A stretch of 33,745 bases of DNA, from positions 1 to 33,745 of IMG/VR virus record IMGVR_UViG_3300042863_001878. One strand, written 5' to 3'. The DNA comes from a virus. Position 1 is the first letter of the stretch; each line of letters opens with the position of its first letter. This document shows, in pieces, positions 7,342 to 15,896 of this stretch. The notes beneath the pieces were generated by a model. It was not told the origin of the DNA, ran no database searches, and saw only the letters and a list, made by a program, of their open reading frames with translations. A program made the position numbers and the translations under genes.

Positions 7342-8165
7342 AGAAAATTTTAATTACAGGTAGCTCAGGCTACATCGGTTCACATCTATGTGATCTATTA
7401 GCAGGTGAATATGAAGTACATGGACTTGATATCAATGACCCACAAGTAGAGATTGACAAGTTTTATAAACTGGATATCAACAAGCAGTTCTCAATTGAAG
7501 GTATTGAGTTTGATGCAGTTGTGCATTTGGCTGCATTGGTCAACGTAGGTGAAAGTCAAGAACGACCTATCAGCTATTATATTACTAACTTGAATGGTAC
7601 AATGAATGTCATGAACAAAGTAAAGACAAAAAACTTTATCTTTGCTAGTACTGGTGCCGCTCAAGATTGCATTAGTGCATATGGTGTTAGTAAACGTGCC
7701 GCAGAAGATGTAGTTCGTTCATACACGAAGATGGCGGAAGCAGACTATACTATCTTTAGATTTTACAATGTTATAGGTACTACAGTTGTTAAGCCAACTA
7801 ATCCCGATGGTTTGTTCTACAATCTAATCAAAGCTAAAGACACTGGTTCTTTCACTATCTATGGCACTGATTATCCAAACACTAGTGACGGTACTTGTGT
7901 TCGTGACTATGTTCATGTAGAAGAAATATGCCACGCTATCAAAATGGCTATTGAGAAGCCCGCAAACAAAACTGAATGCTTAGGACATGGTGTGGGATAT
8001 ACCGTACAAGAAATGTCTAGTATCTTTCAACAAGTCAACGATTGTGATTTTGATATAATCAAAGGACCACGCAGAGACGGTGACATTGAGTACTATGTAC
8101 TAGAAGATGTAAGTCCATATATGAAGAACCTCTACACTGTAGAGGATCTTTTGAGAATTGACTAA
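7338..8165 (+). CDS. NAD-dependent sugar epimerase/dehydratase, GalE-like
   Basis: 275 residues, an extended short-chain dehydrogenase acting on nucleotide sugars. The Rossmann motif G-x-x-G-x-x-G is in MKKILITGSSGYIGSHL (G8, G11, G14). The catalytic Tyr/Lys pair is Y115-x3-K119 (SAYGVSKRAAE), with FASTGAA before it. DGTCVRDYVHVEEICHA is typical of UDP-glucose 4-epimerases. At 275 residues it is shorter than standard GalE (about 330-340). The start at 7338 overlaps the previous stop (ATGA); ATG 7332 is an alternative. It is convergent with, and directly abuts, the Gp88-domain gene. Confidence 0.85.
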   Translation: MKKILITGSSGYIGSHLCDLLAGEYEVHGLDINDPQVEIDKFYKLDINKQFSIEGIEFDAVVHLAALVNVGESQERPISYYITNLNGTMNVMNKVKTKNFIFASTGAAQDCISAYGVSKRAAEDVVRSYTKMAEADYTIFRFYNVIGTTVVKPTNPDGLFYNLIKAKDTGSFTIYGTDYPNTSDGTCVRDYVHVEEICHAIKMAIEKPANKTECLGHGVGYTVQEMSSIFQQVNDCDFDIIKGPRRDGDIEYYVLEDVSPYMKNLYTVEDLLRID

Positions 8166-9575
8166 TTAGTGCTTCAACAGTAGGGTTGATATAATGTTAG
8201 GATCGTTAGCACTGATATCACCCTCTCCCGGAGCTACAATGACATTGTACTTCATCCCTGCAGGGATAGACTTACGCTTGGCCATGTATTCATTGTAATC
8301 TAAGATTGAGTTCGCACTGAGTCCATACTCACTAGCCAATCTTTGTTTTAGTTCAGGTAACTTGTCAGGTTGTACTTGCCATTGGCCACTCGACCCTTTA
8401 ACTAAGTTCTTTTTTTCATCCTTAACTAACAAGTCTTGGAACAATTCATCTGGAACAATGCGACTGTTCTTAGTTGTATCTAAGTTAGCATCTTTTGCTT
8501 TAACTTGTTTCTCTTGACTTGTATTAGCACCTTCACTCCAGTTGATAATGAAGTTAGGTGGTTTCTGTGCAAGTGCGGCACCAGCCATCTTTGTATAAGC
8601 ATAGAACTTAACATCAGGATGCTTTGCAGCCATTTTCAATGCCATGTCTAAATATTCTGGGCTAAAGAAGTCGCCGGCGTCATGCCAGCGAATAGTAGTT
8701 TCCCAACCATTAGGGAATTTCTTGTCGCCTTTTTTACCTGCTGCCTCTTCTTTAGCTATCTCACTACTTAACTGATTGAAGAAACCATCTGGGTCATTCA
8801 ATAGATATGTTAGTATTCTGCCATCGCTCTGCCAAGCGGCTTTGAACTGAACTTTACCACCTTTCATAGCGAAACAATCTACTTTACATGAACCAGCACC
8901 TGGACATGTGTTAACAATAATTAGATTGTTAGTTTGTTCGTCTACTGCGATACCAGTCAATGCGGCGAAGCCAACGTTGAAGAATTGTTCAAACTCACCG
9001 TTACTGTGCTTCATCTTTTCATTTTGCTTTAGTAACGCTTTTGGGCGTTGTGATAATGATTGCTTAATCTTATCTTCATCATAAGTCTTACCATCTGGGC
9101 CCAAGTATTCAATGATACTTGAACGATGGACATAAGGCATCTTGTACTTGTCTGACTTTGTTTTACCAGAGACATACTTCTCATTGCCCTTTTTGTCTAA
9201 CTTAATTTGACCAGTCTTCTTATCAATATCATCAGTTCCTTTGATACGATTCATGTAGTCTTGGAACTCTTGACCTTTCAAATCTCGGGTACTTGCTGGT
9301 AGTTTAGTTGCTTCATCTAAACCAGATAGTTTACGAATTCTTGATAAGTTTTCTTCGCCTTCCGCCACACCTTCCTCGTCATCTTCCTTCATTTTATCTA
9401 ACTTTTCAGAAAACTTAGGACCTTTACTAGGATTATAAGTCATGTCACGCCAATCTGATTGGCTCGGCATGTCACCGGCTTTAGCAACGAATTGCTGAGG
9501 TGTCATAATTTGAATACCCTTAGGTGCTCCGGGCATTGATGGCTCTGCGCCTTCTAATAAATGTTGAATTCTCAT
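8166..9575 (-). CDS. Gp88-domain phage protein with capsid-targeting-like N-terminus
   Basis: 469 residues from the ATG at 9575. The longer in-frame ORF runs into the uvsE gene and lacks sense as protein, so it was not used. Residues from about 215 carry the Gp88-type core: IVNTCPGAGSCKVDCFAMKG, then RWHDAGDFFSPEYL and YAYTKM. The Cys cluster could bind a metal. The first half is charged linker, including EENLSRIRKLSGLDEA. The N-terminus MRIQHLLE-G resembles T4 capsid-targeting propeptides cleaved after L-x-E, so it may be packaged in the head. Biochemical function of Gp88 domains is unknown to me. Confidence 0.75.
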   Translation of the reverse strand: MRIQHLLEGAEPSMPGAPKGIQIMTPQQFVAKAGDMPSQSDWRDMTYNPSKGPKFSEKLDKMKEDDEEGVAEGEENLSRIRKLSGLDEATKLPASTRDLKGQEFQDYMNRIKGTDDIDKKTGQIKLDKKGNEKYVSGKTKSDKYKMPYVHRSSIIEYLGPDGKTYDEDKIKQSLSQRPKALLKQNEKMKHSNGEFEQFFNVGFAALTGIAVDEQTNNLIIVNTCPGAGSCKVDCFAMKGGKVQFKAAWQSDGRILTYLLNDPDGFFNQLSSEIAKEEAAGKKGDKKFPNGWETTIRWHDAGDFFSPEYLDMALKMAAKHPDVKFYAYTKMAGAALAQKPPNFIINWSEGANTSQEKQVKAKDANLDTTKNSRIVPDELFQDLLVKDEKKNLVKGSSGQWQVQPDKLPELKQRLASEYGLSANSILDYNEYMAKRKSIPAGMKYNVIVAPGEGDISANDPNIISTLLLKH

Positions 9576-9592
9576 GTTTATTTCCGTAAAAT

Positions 9593-9621
9593 TTGACAAT
9601 AAATACGATTTATTGTACACT
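9593..9621 (+). promoter_or_regulatory. Promoter for uvsE
   Basis: TTGACA at 9593-9598 followed by ATAAAT, a 17-bp spacer and TACACT at 9616-9621. It lies in the 73-bp divergent gap between the Gp88-domain gene and uvsE. Confidence 0.75.
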
Positions 9622-9648
9622 ATGTAATATTTATCACTCTGGACTATT

Positions 9649-10680
9649 ATGCACTCTTTTGACATTACTACTAAACGTATCGGCTTTGCTTGCAAATGGG
9701 CTGAAATCAACAAAAAAGGCGAGATTGCTAGCACCGAGGGTCTTAATACAGGTGGCACTACATTAGCATGGGCTAACCGAAATAAACGTTCACTGGTAGA
9801 AGAAAAAATAATTGACGTTGCAAAAACCAACATTCTCAATACACACGCACTAGTCAAAAAGGTAGCCGCTCTACCCGAACCACTGCGTATGTTGCGTATC
9901 ACTAGTGACATGTTCAGCTTCTACACCCATGATGACTACAAAGACTTTTGGCATCAGCCCGACATTCAATCTAGTCTTGAACGCTGGATGGCTCCAATCG
10001 GTGAGACTGCACGACAAAACAATGTTCGTTTGTCGTTTCACCCTGACCAATTTGTAGTTCTTGCGAGTGATCGTCCTGAGGTAGTAAATAAGAGTATTGA
10101 AGAATTTGAATACCATGCTGACATGGCTAGATTTATGGGTTACGGTAAAACCTTTCAGGATATGAAAATCAACGTTCACATTTCCGGTAGAAAAGGTCCT
10201 CAGGGTATCAGAGATGTTTATAGTAGACTTAGCCCCGAGGCAAGAAATACACTTACACTAGAGAATGAGGAATATACACATGGACTATCTGACTGCTTAT
10301 CATTATCTGATCTCGTGCCTACGGTCATGGACATCCATCACAATTGGATTCGTGAGGGAAATTATATTGCCCATAATGACGACCTTGTTAAACAAGTTAT
10401 TGATAGTTGGCGCGGCGTACGTCCTACTCTCCATTACAGTGTTTCTCGGGAGGACATACTTATCGGACATGACATCAATCAATTACCCGATCAGGAAGCT
10501 TTGATCAAAGCAGGATACAGTAAACAAAAACTTCGGGCACATAGTGACTACTATTGGAACGAGGCTGTGAACGATTGGGCATTGACATTCTTAGACAACT
10601 TTGATATGATGTGTGAATCAAAGGCAAAAAATCTTGCCAGCTTTAAATTATACGAAAGATACAAATGTTTGAAAAAATAA
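9649..10680 (+). CDS. uvsE: UV DNA damage endonuclease
   Basis: 343 residues of the UVDE/UvsE TIM-barrel family, which nicks DNA 5' to UV photoproducts and starts alternative excision repair. Metal-site motifs are in order: LSFHPDQFVVL, KINVHISGR, TLENEEYTHG, VMDIHHNWI, TLHYSVSRED and LRAHSDYYWNEA. All expected His, Asp and Glu positions look present. The ATG at 9649 is preceded only by a weak GGA. It is driven by a strong promoter 28 bp upstream. The last 16 bases overlap the next gene. Confidence 0.9.
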   Translation: MHSFDITTKRIGFACKWAEINKKGEIASTEGLNTGGTTLAWANRNKRSLVEEKIIDVAKTNILNTHALVKKVAALPEPLRMLRITSDMFSFYTHDDYKDFWHQPDIQSSLERWMAPIGETARQNNVRLSFHPDQFVVLASDRPEVVNKSIEEFEYHADMARFMGYGKTFQDMKINVHISGRKGPQGIRDVYSRLSPEARNTLTLENEEYTHGLSDCLSLSDLVPTVMDIHHNWIREGNYIAHNDDLVKQVIDSWRGVRPTLHYSVSREDILIGHDINQLPDQEALIKAGYSKQKLRAHSDYYWNEAVNDWALTFLDNFDMMCESKAKNLASFKLYERYKCLKK

Positions 10681-11096
10681 AGAATTTATTTAAGAAACCC
10701 GAACCTGTTAAGGAACCTGTTAAGGAAAAGAAACCTCGCAAGGTTAAGGAAAAGAAAGTTGCACCTGAACTTACTGCTAAAGAAAAAGCAACGGCAGCAG
10801 GCGAGCCTTATGTTAACATCATTAAGATGGAAATAGATCCTAAGGACATTAACAGTGGCTCAGTAGAACTTGATTTCAACGATAAATTTGTATTGAATCT
10901 AATTCGTGCAGGTTATAAAATGAAAGAAACTGACACCGACAATGATATCGTGGATCGCTGGTGGACTAATTTATGCAGAGCAACCGTTTTGGAAACCTTT
11001 GAACAGGAAATCGCTGATCCCAACAAACGGACTCCCGGAGATGTACGCAATGTAGTCACTCGTGACTTAGGAAACGGGCGAACTGAAGTTAGCTAA
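10665..11096 (+). CDS. Unknown protein with Lys/Pro-rich N-terminus
   Basis: 143 residues, overlapping uvsE. Residues 1-35 are Lys/Pro/Glu-rich with a short internal repeat (EPVKEPVKEKKPRKVKEKK), probably disordered. Residues about 48-143 look folded (EPYVNIIKMEIDPKDINSG, then ELDFNDKFVLNLIRAGYKM, ending DLGNGRTEVS). The folded part resembles conserved proteins of T4-type marine phages as I recall, function unknown. The unusual N-terminus could bind nucleic acid. Confidence 0.7.
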   Translation: MFEKIKNLFKKPEPVKEPVKEKKPRKVKEKKVAPELTAKEKATAAGEPYVNIIKMEIDPKDINSGSVELDFNDKFVLNLIRAGYKMKETDTDNDIVDRWWTNLCRATVLETFEQEIADPNKRTPGDVRNVVTRDLGNGRTEVS

Positions 11097-11100
11097 AAAG

Positions 11101-11118
11101 TGTTGTAAAAATACAACA
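11101..11118 (+). other. Short hairpin after the uvsE operon
   Basis: TGTTGTA pairs with TACAACA around an AAAA loop (7-bp stem) directly after the stop codon. No T-run follows, so it is at best a weak terminator or a 3'-end stabiliser. Confidence 0.35.
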
Positions 11119-11127
11119 AAATTAAAG

Positions 11128-11156
11128 TTGACAATAATCTAGTGCGGGTGTATAAT
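11128..11156 (+). promoter_or_regulatory. Promoter for the GQH-motif gene
   Basis: TTGACA at 11128-11133, a 17-bp spacer, then a perfect TATAAT at 11151-11156. The start codon follows 34 nt later with AAGG about 8 nt before it. Confidence 0.8.
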
Positions 11157-11189
11157 AGAGACTTATCAACTTAATTCAAGGTGTTTTTC

Positions 11190-12566
11190 ATGGTCAGTAA
11201 AGTAAAAGTTCTTGACGCACAAGCAACAACAGTAGTATCTAACCTATTAAAAGGAAAAGTCAAAGTGACTACAACAAAGCCAACACGCACAACAACTGCA
11301 AAAGCTATCAAGAGTGCATTCCCATTAGTATTTAAAATTACCAAACGTGACCCAAATGATTTCCCGATTGAGAATATTTTGGAGCGTGAAGTTGACGAGT
11401 ATCGTGAAAAGTATGTAGAAGAACTATTGGCATCAATTCAAACTGAAGCAAATGATGCATACCATCGAGGAGTTGAGCGTTATCAAAAATTGGGCAAGAC
11501 ATTTAAAGCTGAGTTTTACCCTAAGGTTACAGAAGTTGAAATTGGTAAGCTAAAGTCTGACGAAGATATTAACCGTGAACTTGATGTGGCCCATGCTACT
11601 GATATTTTTGTAAACTACGATGAACAGTGCTTCCAACCTGTTTATTGTATCAAGACCCCCGGCAAAGATGAATGGACTATTGTTAACGGTCAGCACACTG
11701 CAACTTCAACAGCGGCGATTGTTGAAGGTGGGTTTATGACGATTAACGGAAAAAAGGTTCTTCCTAAGAATTGGAAGAAATTTAAGATTCTTGTTATCTA
11801 TATCGAAACACATGACCGAAGCACCGCACGTGAAGCATTCGCATTGTTGAACGGCGAAATGAGTAAACGCATTGATGTGTTTGACAAGTGGAAACAACAT
11901 TATTTGTCCGTACGTTTGGACAATAGTGCAAACCCAGTTTACAAGCACACTTACAATTTGATTCAAATTTTGAAGCAATATAACTGTACACCTCTTCCAG
12001 CTGACCACGATGATATCGGTGAACCCGGAGCAATTAGTCACTTGGCAGGTGTTGAGAGTTTGGCGCCAACTGCTGACTATAGTAAGGTGACATTTGTTTT
12101 TAGTACACGTGATAAATTTTGGAACAATTTATCAGTTGATAATGCTGAGTTAGGGTTTTATGGTACATTGTTTGATTTTGCTCAAGTTGAAAATGTTGAC
12201 ATGAACAGTTCAGATTGGGATCAATTTTTAAATGACTTGCATGCCACTGTTCAAGGTGTGTATCGTACTATGAACAAGTTGAAATCAAATGCTTCTAAGG
12301 CATTCAAGCAATATCGTTTTGAACAATTTACTGATAAAGACGGTAAAGGTGCAGGATTTACGTTGTCATTGTACTTTGCATATCAAGCATATATTAAATT
12401 GGGTGGTAAATTTGTGATTAAGGCTCTTAAAGACTTGCATGTTCACAAAGGTGTAGATGCATTGCAATATTTGGAAGCAAAACAAATTACACAAATCAAT
12501 GCTCATGCATCAGCCAGTGATCAAATTGTAAAACGCTCGATTCAACTTCCAAAGAAAGTTAAGTAA
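11190..12566 (+). CDS. ParB/DGQHR-like protein with GQH motif
   Basis: 458 residues. ATG 11190 is chosen over GTG 11181, since AAGG then has normal spacing. EWTIVNGQHTATSTAAIVE around residues 161-180 (G167-Q168-H169) matches the V-x-GQHR signature of ParB/Srx-like and DGQHR/DndB-like domains. A following ARE-x-FALLNGEMSKRID segment is typical of these proteins (STAREAFALLN). Such domains bind nucleotide or DNA; some act in DNA modification or partition, others are unassigned phage proteins. The His-Arg of the classic motif is His-Thr here. It has its own strong promoter. The C-terminal 200 residues were not recognised. Confidence 0.65.
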   Translation: MVSKVKVLDAQATTVVSNLLKGKVKVTTTKPTRTTTAKAIKSAFPLVFKITKRDPNDFPIENILEREVDEYREKYVEELLASIQTEANDAYHRGVERYQKLGKTFKAEFYPKVTEVEIGKLKSDEDINRELDVAHATDIFVNYDEQCFQPVYCIKTPGKDEWTIVNGQHTATSTAAIVEGGFMTINGKKVLPKNWKKFKILVIYIETHDRSTAREAFALLNGEMSKRIDVFDKWKQHYLSVRLDNSANPVYKHTYNLIQILKQYNCTPLPADHDDIGEPGAISHLAGVESLAPTADYSKVTFVFSTRDKFWNNLSVDNAELGFYGTLFDFAQVENVDMNSSDWDQFLNDLHATVQGVYRTMNKLKSNASKAFKQYRFEQFTDKDGKGAGFTLSLYFAYQAYIKLGGKFVIKALKDLHVHKGVDALQYLEAKQITQINAHASASDQIVKRSIQLPKKVK

Positions 12567-12568
12567 TT

Positions 12569-12997
12569 ATGCACGATTGGATCTTCTTTTACATTATGGT
12601 AATGAGTCATAATAATAAGGTAGGATTTGGAATTACAAAAAATCCCGAGAGAGTGGACGACTATACCGCCCACTGTCTTGAGGATCAATGCTTTATGTTT
12701 TTGTTTTATGGTCCTGAGGAAGAGATTGAAGATATCGAGGACGCATTTAAACAAAAACATCGTAAGATCCTTATCAAAAAATTAAAACGTAAAAAGTGGA
12801 GACTTGAAGGCATCGACCCAAAAGAATCATCAATGACTGCCGGTGATGTTAAGAATTGGGTAGAAAAATTTATCGTAGATAATAAATTCAAAACTCAAAG
12901 AATACAAGATAACTGGTTGCCATACAGTGGTGACAAACGAGTGTCCAGAAAAAATATCACTATCAGTCCTGAACTTTACTTAGAGACAATCAACTAA
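12569..12997 (+). CDS. Possible GIY-YIG-like small protein
   Basis: 142 residues, two bases after the previous stop and without a clear ribosome-binding site. The N-terminus (DWIFFYIMVMSHNNKVGFGI, then TKNPERVDDY) loosely matches the Y-(x)n-KIGIT-x-NP-x-x-R pattern of T5orf172/GIY-YIG nucleases. KWRLEGID follows where a catalytic Glu helix could lie. The match is weak; it may be a degenerate or unrelated fold. The middle is very Lys-rich (ILIKKLKRKKWR). Confidence 0.4.
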   Translation: MHDWIFFYIMVMSHNNKVGFGITKNPERVDDYTAHCLEDQCFMFLFYGPEEEIEDIEDAFKQKHRKILIKKLKRKKWRLEGIDPKESSMTAGDVKNWVEKFIVDNKFKTQRIQDNWLPYSGDKRVSRKNITISPELYLETIN

Positions 12998-12998
12998 C

Positions 12999-13027
12999 TT
13001 GACAAAAACTAAATAGTAGTATATAAT
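12999..13027 (+). promoter_or_regulatory. Promoter for the 5'-3' exonuclease
   Basis: TTGACA at 12999-13004, a 17-bp spacer, then TATAAT at 13022-13027. The distance from -35 to the start codon is 62 nt, as in several other copies of this promoter. Confidence 0.8.
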
Positions 13028-13060
13028 AGATACATATCAACACATACCTACTTTCAAAAA

Positions 13061-14068
13061 ATGAACTATGCTCTCATCGATACTGCCAACACTTTCTTTC
13101 GTGCCCGTCACGTTGCATCACGCAATAGTGATCCGGAAGAAAAAGCGGCTTTCGCACTTCATCTTACCCTCGCATCAGTCAATCAAGTGGTTCGTAATCA
13201 TAAAATTGATCATGTAGTGTTTATGTTAGAGGGTCGTAGCTTCCGTAAGGACTTGTATGAACCCTACAAAAAGAATAGAATTGTTGATAGTCTTTCTCAG
13301 ACTCAGGATGAGGTAGATGAAAATGCCATGTTCTGGTCTACTTACGAAACTTTCACAACTTTTCTTAAGGAAAAAACTAACTGTAGCGTATTACGTCATG
13401 AACAGGCCGAGGCTGATGACTTGATTGCACGATTCATTCACTTACATCCTGATGATACACATTATATTATTTCTACTGATTCCGATTATGTTCAGCTTAT
13501 TAATCAGAACGTGCTACAATACAATGGTGTCACAAATGAACTTATTACCCTCAATGGATATTTCAAAGATTCAGGTAAGCCAGTAATTGACAAGAAAACT
13601 AAAGAACCCAAACTTCTCGAAGACACCCCCGAATATCTGCTATTCAAGAAGATCATTCGGGGTGATGCGGGCGACAACGTATTCACTGCGTACCCCCGAG
13701 CACCCGAAAAAGGTTCTAAGAATCGTGTAGGCATTCGTGAAGCATTTGATGATCGTGACAAGCAAGGCTTTAAATGGAACAACTTCATGTTGCAAAAGTG
13801 GATCGACCACAATGGTGTCGAGGTGTGTGTACGTGACGCATACAATCGCAACCGTATGCTTATTGATCTTACTGCTCAACCCGAGGACATGAAACAAAAG
13901 TTCGACCAACGTATTCGAGAATCTGTCAGAGTAACTACTACTCCGCAAGTGGGAGTACATTTCATGCGCTTTTGTGGGAAGCATAATCTTGAAAAAATCT
14001 CACAAAATGTTGAGGCTTTCAGTAAGTGGCTTAACACACCATATACAGGACAACTTAATGAACACTAA
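13061..14068 (+). CDS. 5'-3' exonuclease / flap endonuclease (T4 RNase H type)
   Basis: 335 residues of the FEN/5'-3' exonuclease family, which removes RNA primers and flaps in replication. Acidic metal-binding positions are visible: YALIDTANTFFRA (first Asp), EAEADDLIARF and IISTDSDYVQLI. IIRGDAGDNVF is the conserved GDxxDN turn, followed by a helix-hairpin-helix region. DLYEPYKKNR is the helical arch segment. The start has no obvious ribosome-binding site. The 3' end overlaps the next gene by 11 bp. It acts with the ligase at 20372 in Okazaki-fragment maturation. Confidence 0.9.
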   Translation: MNYALIDTANTFFRARHVASRNSDPEEKAAFALHLTLASVNQVVRNHKIDHVVFMLEGRSFRKDLYEPYKKNRIVDSLSQTQDEVDENAMFWSTYETFTTFLKEKTNCSVLRHEQAEADDLIARFIHLHPDDTHYIISTDSDYVQLINQNVLQYNGVTNELITLNGYFKDSGKPVIDKKTKEPKLLEDTPEYLLFKKIIRGDAGDNVFTAYPRAPEKGSKNRVGIREAFDDRDKQGFKWNNFMLQKWIDHNGVEVCVRDAYNRNRMLIDLTAQPEDMKQKFDQRIRESVRVTTTPQVGVHFMRFCGKHNLEKISQNVEAFSKWLNTPYTGQLNEH

Positions 14069-14291
14069 TTTCACTGCAATGGAAAATCGTTTCAAAGAAA
14101 TTCAACGGGACGATGAACACTTTTACATGACTGATGGTATCAAAATAGTACCACGTGCAGGTTTAGAAATTTCAAACCAATGTCCATATGAGTACAAGTT
14201 GATTTTAGCCAATTGTATTGACAGAGGCTGGGTAAAACCAGTAGCATACGTAAAAATCAAAGAATTGATTTGGGAAGTATTAGAGCAATGA
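14058..14291 (+). CDS. Unknown small protein
   Basis: 77 residues. ATG 14058 has AGGA 7 nt upstream and overlaps the exonuclease gene by 11 bp. The sequence (IVPRAGLEISNQCPYEYKLI) looks folded. No family recognised. First of a chain of overlapping small genes running to 16580. Confidence 0.65.
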   Translation: MNTNFTAMENRFKEIQRDDEHFYMTDGIKIVPRAGLEISNQCPYEYKLILANCIDRGWVKPVAYVKIKELIWEVLEQ

Positions 14292-14743
14292 AAAAGATTT
14301 ATTACATTAAAGAAGGACACAAATATGTTCCAGTTGCAGAATATGATAACGAACTTATGGATAGCTTTTCAAAGGGCACTCATTTGGTTATGGTTTATCC
14401 CGGAGGCACTAGTCGTAGGTTCAATATCGATCCTAACTATGCGGCTATGATTGCCGCAGGGCGTGTTGCCGAAGATGCGATATGCAAAGCTATCAGTAAA
14501 GCAAGCGAACTACGGCCCCAACGAACACTTATCACTCCTGGGCAAAAGAAAGCATGGGAGAAGTTAGCTAAAGAATTAGGTAATGAACTTGCTACACTAA
14601 ATGGATTGTCTATTCGTGATTGTGCAGAGGCAGGCGTAAATGCTATGATGGAAGAGGCAACCAATTTGATGGAAAATCCCGCTGTCAAAAAGGCATACGA
14701 ACATTTCTTGTTAGTATGTGAGTTGACTAAAGAAAATAAATGA
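14288..14743 (+). CDS. Unknown Ala-rich protein
   Basis: 151 residues, ATGA overlap with the previous gene. A beta-rich start (KKIYYIKEGHKYVPVAEYD) is followed by a long Ala-rich helical part with repeated EDAICKAISKASEL-like segments, ending YEHFLLVCELTKENK. It looks like a conserved globular phage protein, not one I can name. Confidence 0.65.
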   Translation: MKKIYYIKEGHKYVPVAEYDNELMDSFSKGTHLVMVYPGGTSRRFNIDPNYAAMIAAGRVAEDAICKAISKASELRPQRTLITPGQKKAWEKLAKELGNELATLNGLSIRDCAEAGVNAMMEEATNLMENPAVKKAYEHFLLVCELTKENK

Positions 14744-14943
14744 AAACAAGGGAAGAGATAATAACGTCAATGTGTTACACGTATCGGCATGACTATGGGT
14801 TAAACCGCAGTGATGACGATGCACCATGGGTGGCAGGCATGACAGAATTTGAACGAAAAGGATTGTGGCAAACAATGGCTCATATATTTGATAACAATAT
14901 TGCACCACACATGAATCCTAAAAAGAAGAAAGGTAAAAAATGA
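14740..14943 (+). CDS. Unknown small protein with Lys-rich tail
   Basis: 67 residues, ATGA overlap. Contains DDDAPWVAGMTEFERKGLWQ and ends in a basic tail (NPKKKKGKK) suited to nucleic-acid or membrane contact. Not recognised. Confidence 0.6.
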   Translation: MKTREEIITSMCYTYRHDYGLNRSDDDAPWVAGMTEFERKGLWQTMAHIFDNNIAPHMNPKKKKGKK

Positions 14944-15242
14944 TTGATTTTAGACTTAGTATTAAGAACCCATTCAAGCATTCTGAGTGGCGTAATCTTT
15001 ATCAAGGTGAATGGATGATTACAAAGAATAAAGTTTTTGAGATTGGATTCTTTAATTACAGATATCGCCTATTTGAATTTCACGTTGATTTAAATTGGTT
15101 TGGAAGTGATCACGCTGGTCCTGAATTCAACCTTAATATACTTGGATACGAAATGCGTCTTGCATTACGTGACACTAGACATTGGAATCATGAAGAAAAC
15201 AAATGGCATATATATGAGAATGGAACACACACAAATGAATGA
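14940..15242 (+). CDS. Unknown aromatic-rich protein
   Basis: 100 residues, ATGA overlap. Unusually rich in Phe, Trp, Tyr and His (FFNYRYRLFEFHVDLNWFG; HWNHEENKWHIYENG), probably an all-beta fold. No signal peptide or membrane segment. Not recognised. Confidence 0.6.
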   Translation: MIDFRLSIKNPFKHSEWRNLYQGEWMITKNKVFEIGFFNYRYRLFEFHVDLNWFGSDHAGPEFNLNILGYEMRLALRDTRHWNHEENKWHIYENGTHTNE

Positions 15243-15693
15243 TTTAATTGCAAAACCTATTATCAAAGACCAGTTTTGGATAGTGACAGATGGTCAACAA
15301 AAAGTCGGTAACGTAATTGCTGAGGGGTCTGGATTTAATTTAAAGATCAACGGTGTTAGTAAGCATTTTCAAAACACCAATGAACTAAAACGTAGTACTA
15401 GAATTCAATTTCAACCATTGAAAACAAATAGAACTAAAACAGAACTGCCTTTTGCAAATTATCCAACTAGCGGTAAAGTATATAACTCTATGCTAGATAT
15501 TAAACGTAGGTTGCATTTGTATACCAAAACTGTTAAAAGCAAGTGTTACTATGCATCTGGTTGGTTCGCTATCAATCAAAATGGCACTTTTGAAACAATA
15601 TTATGTCCAAAATATATCTTTGTTCAGCGATATACGTATTACGGTCCTTTTAAAACTGAAAACGAAGCAGAAAACATGATAAATAGTCTATGA
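15235..15693 (+). CDS. Unknown basic beta-rich protein
   Basis: 152 residues from ATG 15235, overlapping the previous gene by 8 bp. Contains FWIVTDGQQKVGNVIAEGSG and INGVSKHFQNTNELKRSTRI, then an Arg/Lys-rich stretch and YTYYGPFKTENEAENM near the end. That final pattern (YGPF-x-T-E-x-EA) is typical of small domains annotated only as conserved phage proteins. Function unknown. Confidence 0.65.
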   Translation: MNDLIAKPIIKDQFWIVTDGQQKVGNVIAEGSGFNLKINGVSKHFQNTNELKRSTRIQFQPLKTNRTKTELPFANYPTSGKVYNSMLDIKRRLHLYTKTVKSKCYYASGWFAINQNGTFETILCPKYIFVQRYTYYGPFKTENEAENMINSL

Positions 15694-15896
15694 TAAACAT
15701 CAAAAGGTTTATAGATAGGGTTTCTATGATAGAAAGTAAACAAGGTAAAGACTTTGTTATGCCAATAATTGAAGCACGTGGACTACGTGATGAATTGGCT
15801 AAAATCCTTGTAGACCAATACCAGATGAACAGCGAGAAAAAACCTGATGAAGAACCTATCATTAAGGTAGAAATTAAAGGCGGAAGTTTTAAATGA
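15690..15896 (+). CDS. Unknown small protein
   Basis: 68 residues, ATGA overlap. A helical N-terminal part (IKRFIDRVSMIESKQGKDFV; GLRDELAKILVDQYQM) is followed by an acidic linker and a short strand (PIIKVEIKGGSF). Could be an adaptor-type peptide; no family recognised. Confidence 0.6.
   Translation: MINIKRFIDRVSMIESKQGKDFVMPIIEARGLRDELAKILVDQYQMNSEKKPDEEPIIKVEIKGGSFK

Noticed and set aside
9576-9911. 112-residue N-terminal extension of the Gp88-domain ORF on the minus strand
   Set aside because: It runs across the uvsE promoter and into uvsE. The ATG at 9575 gives a propeptide-like start.
10265-10504. 79-residue plus-strand ORF within uvsE
   Set aside because: Shadow frame of uvsE without a ribosome-binding site.
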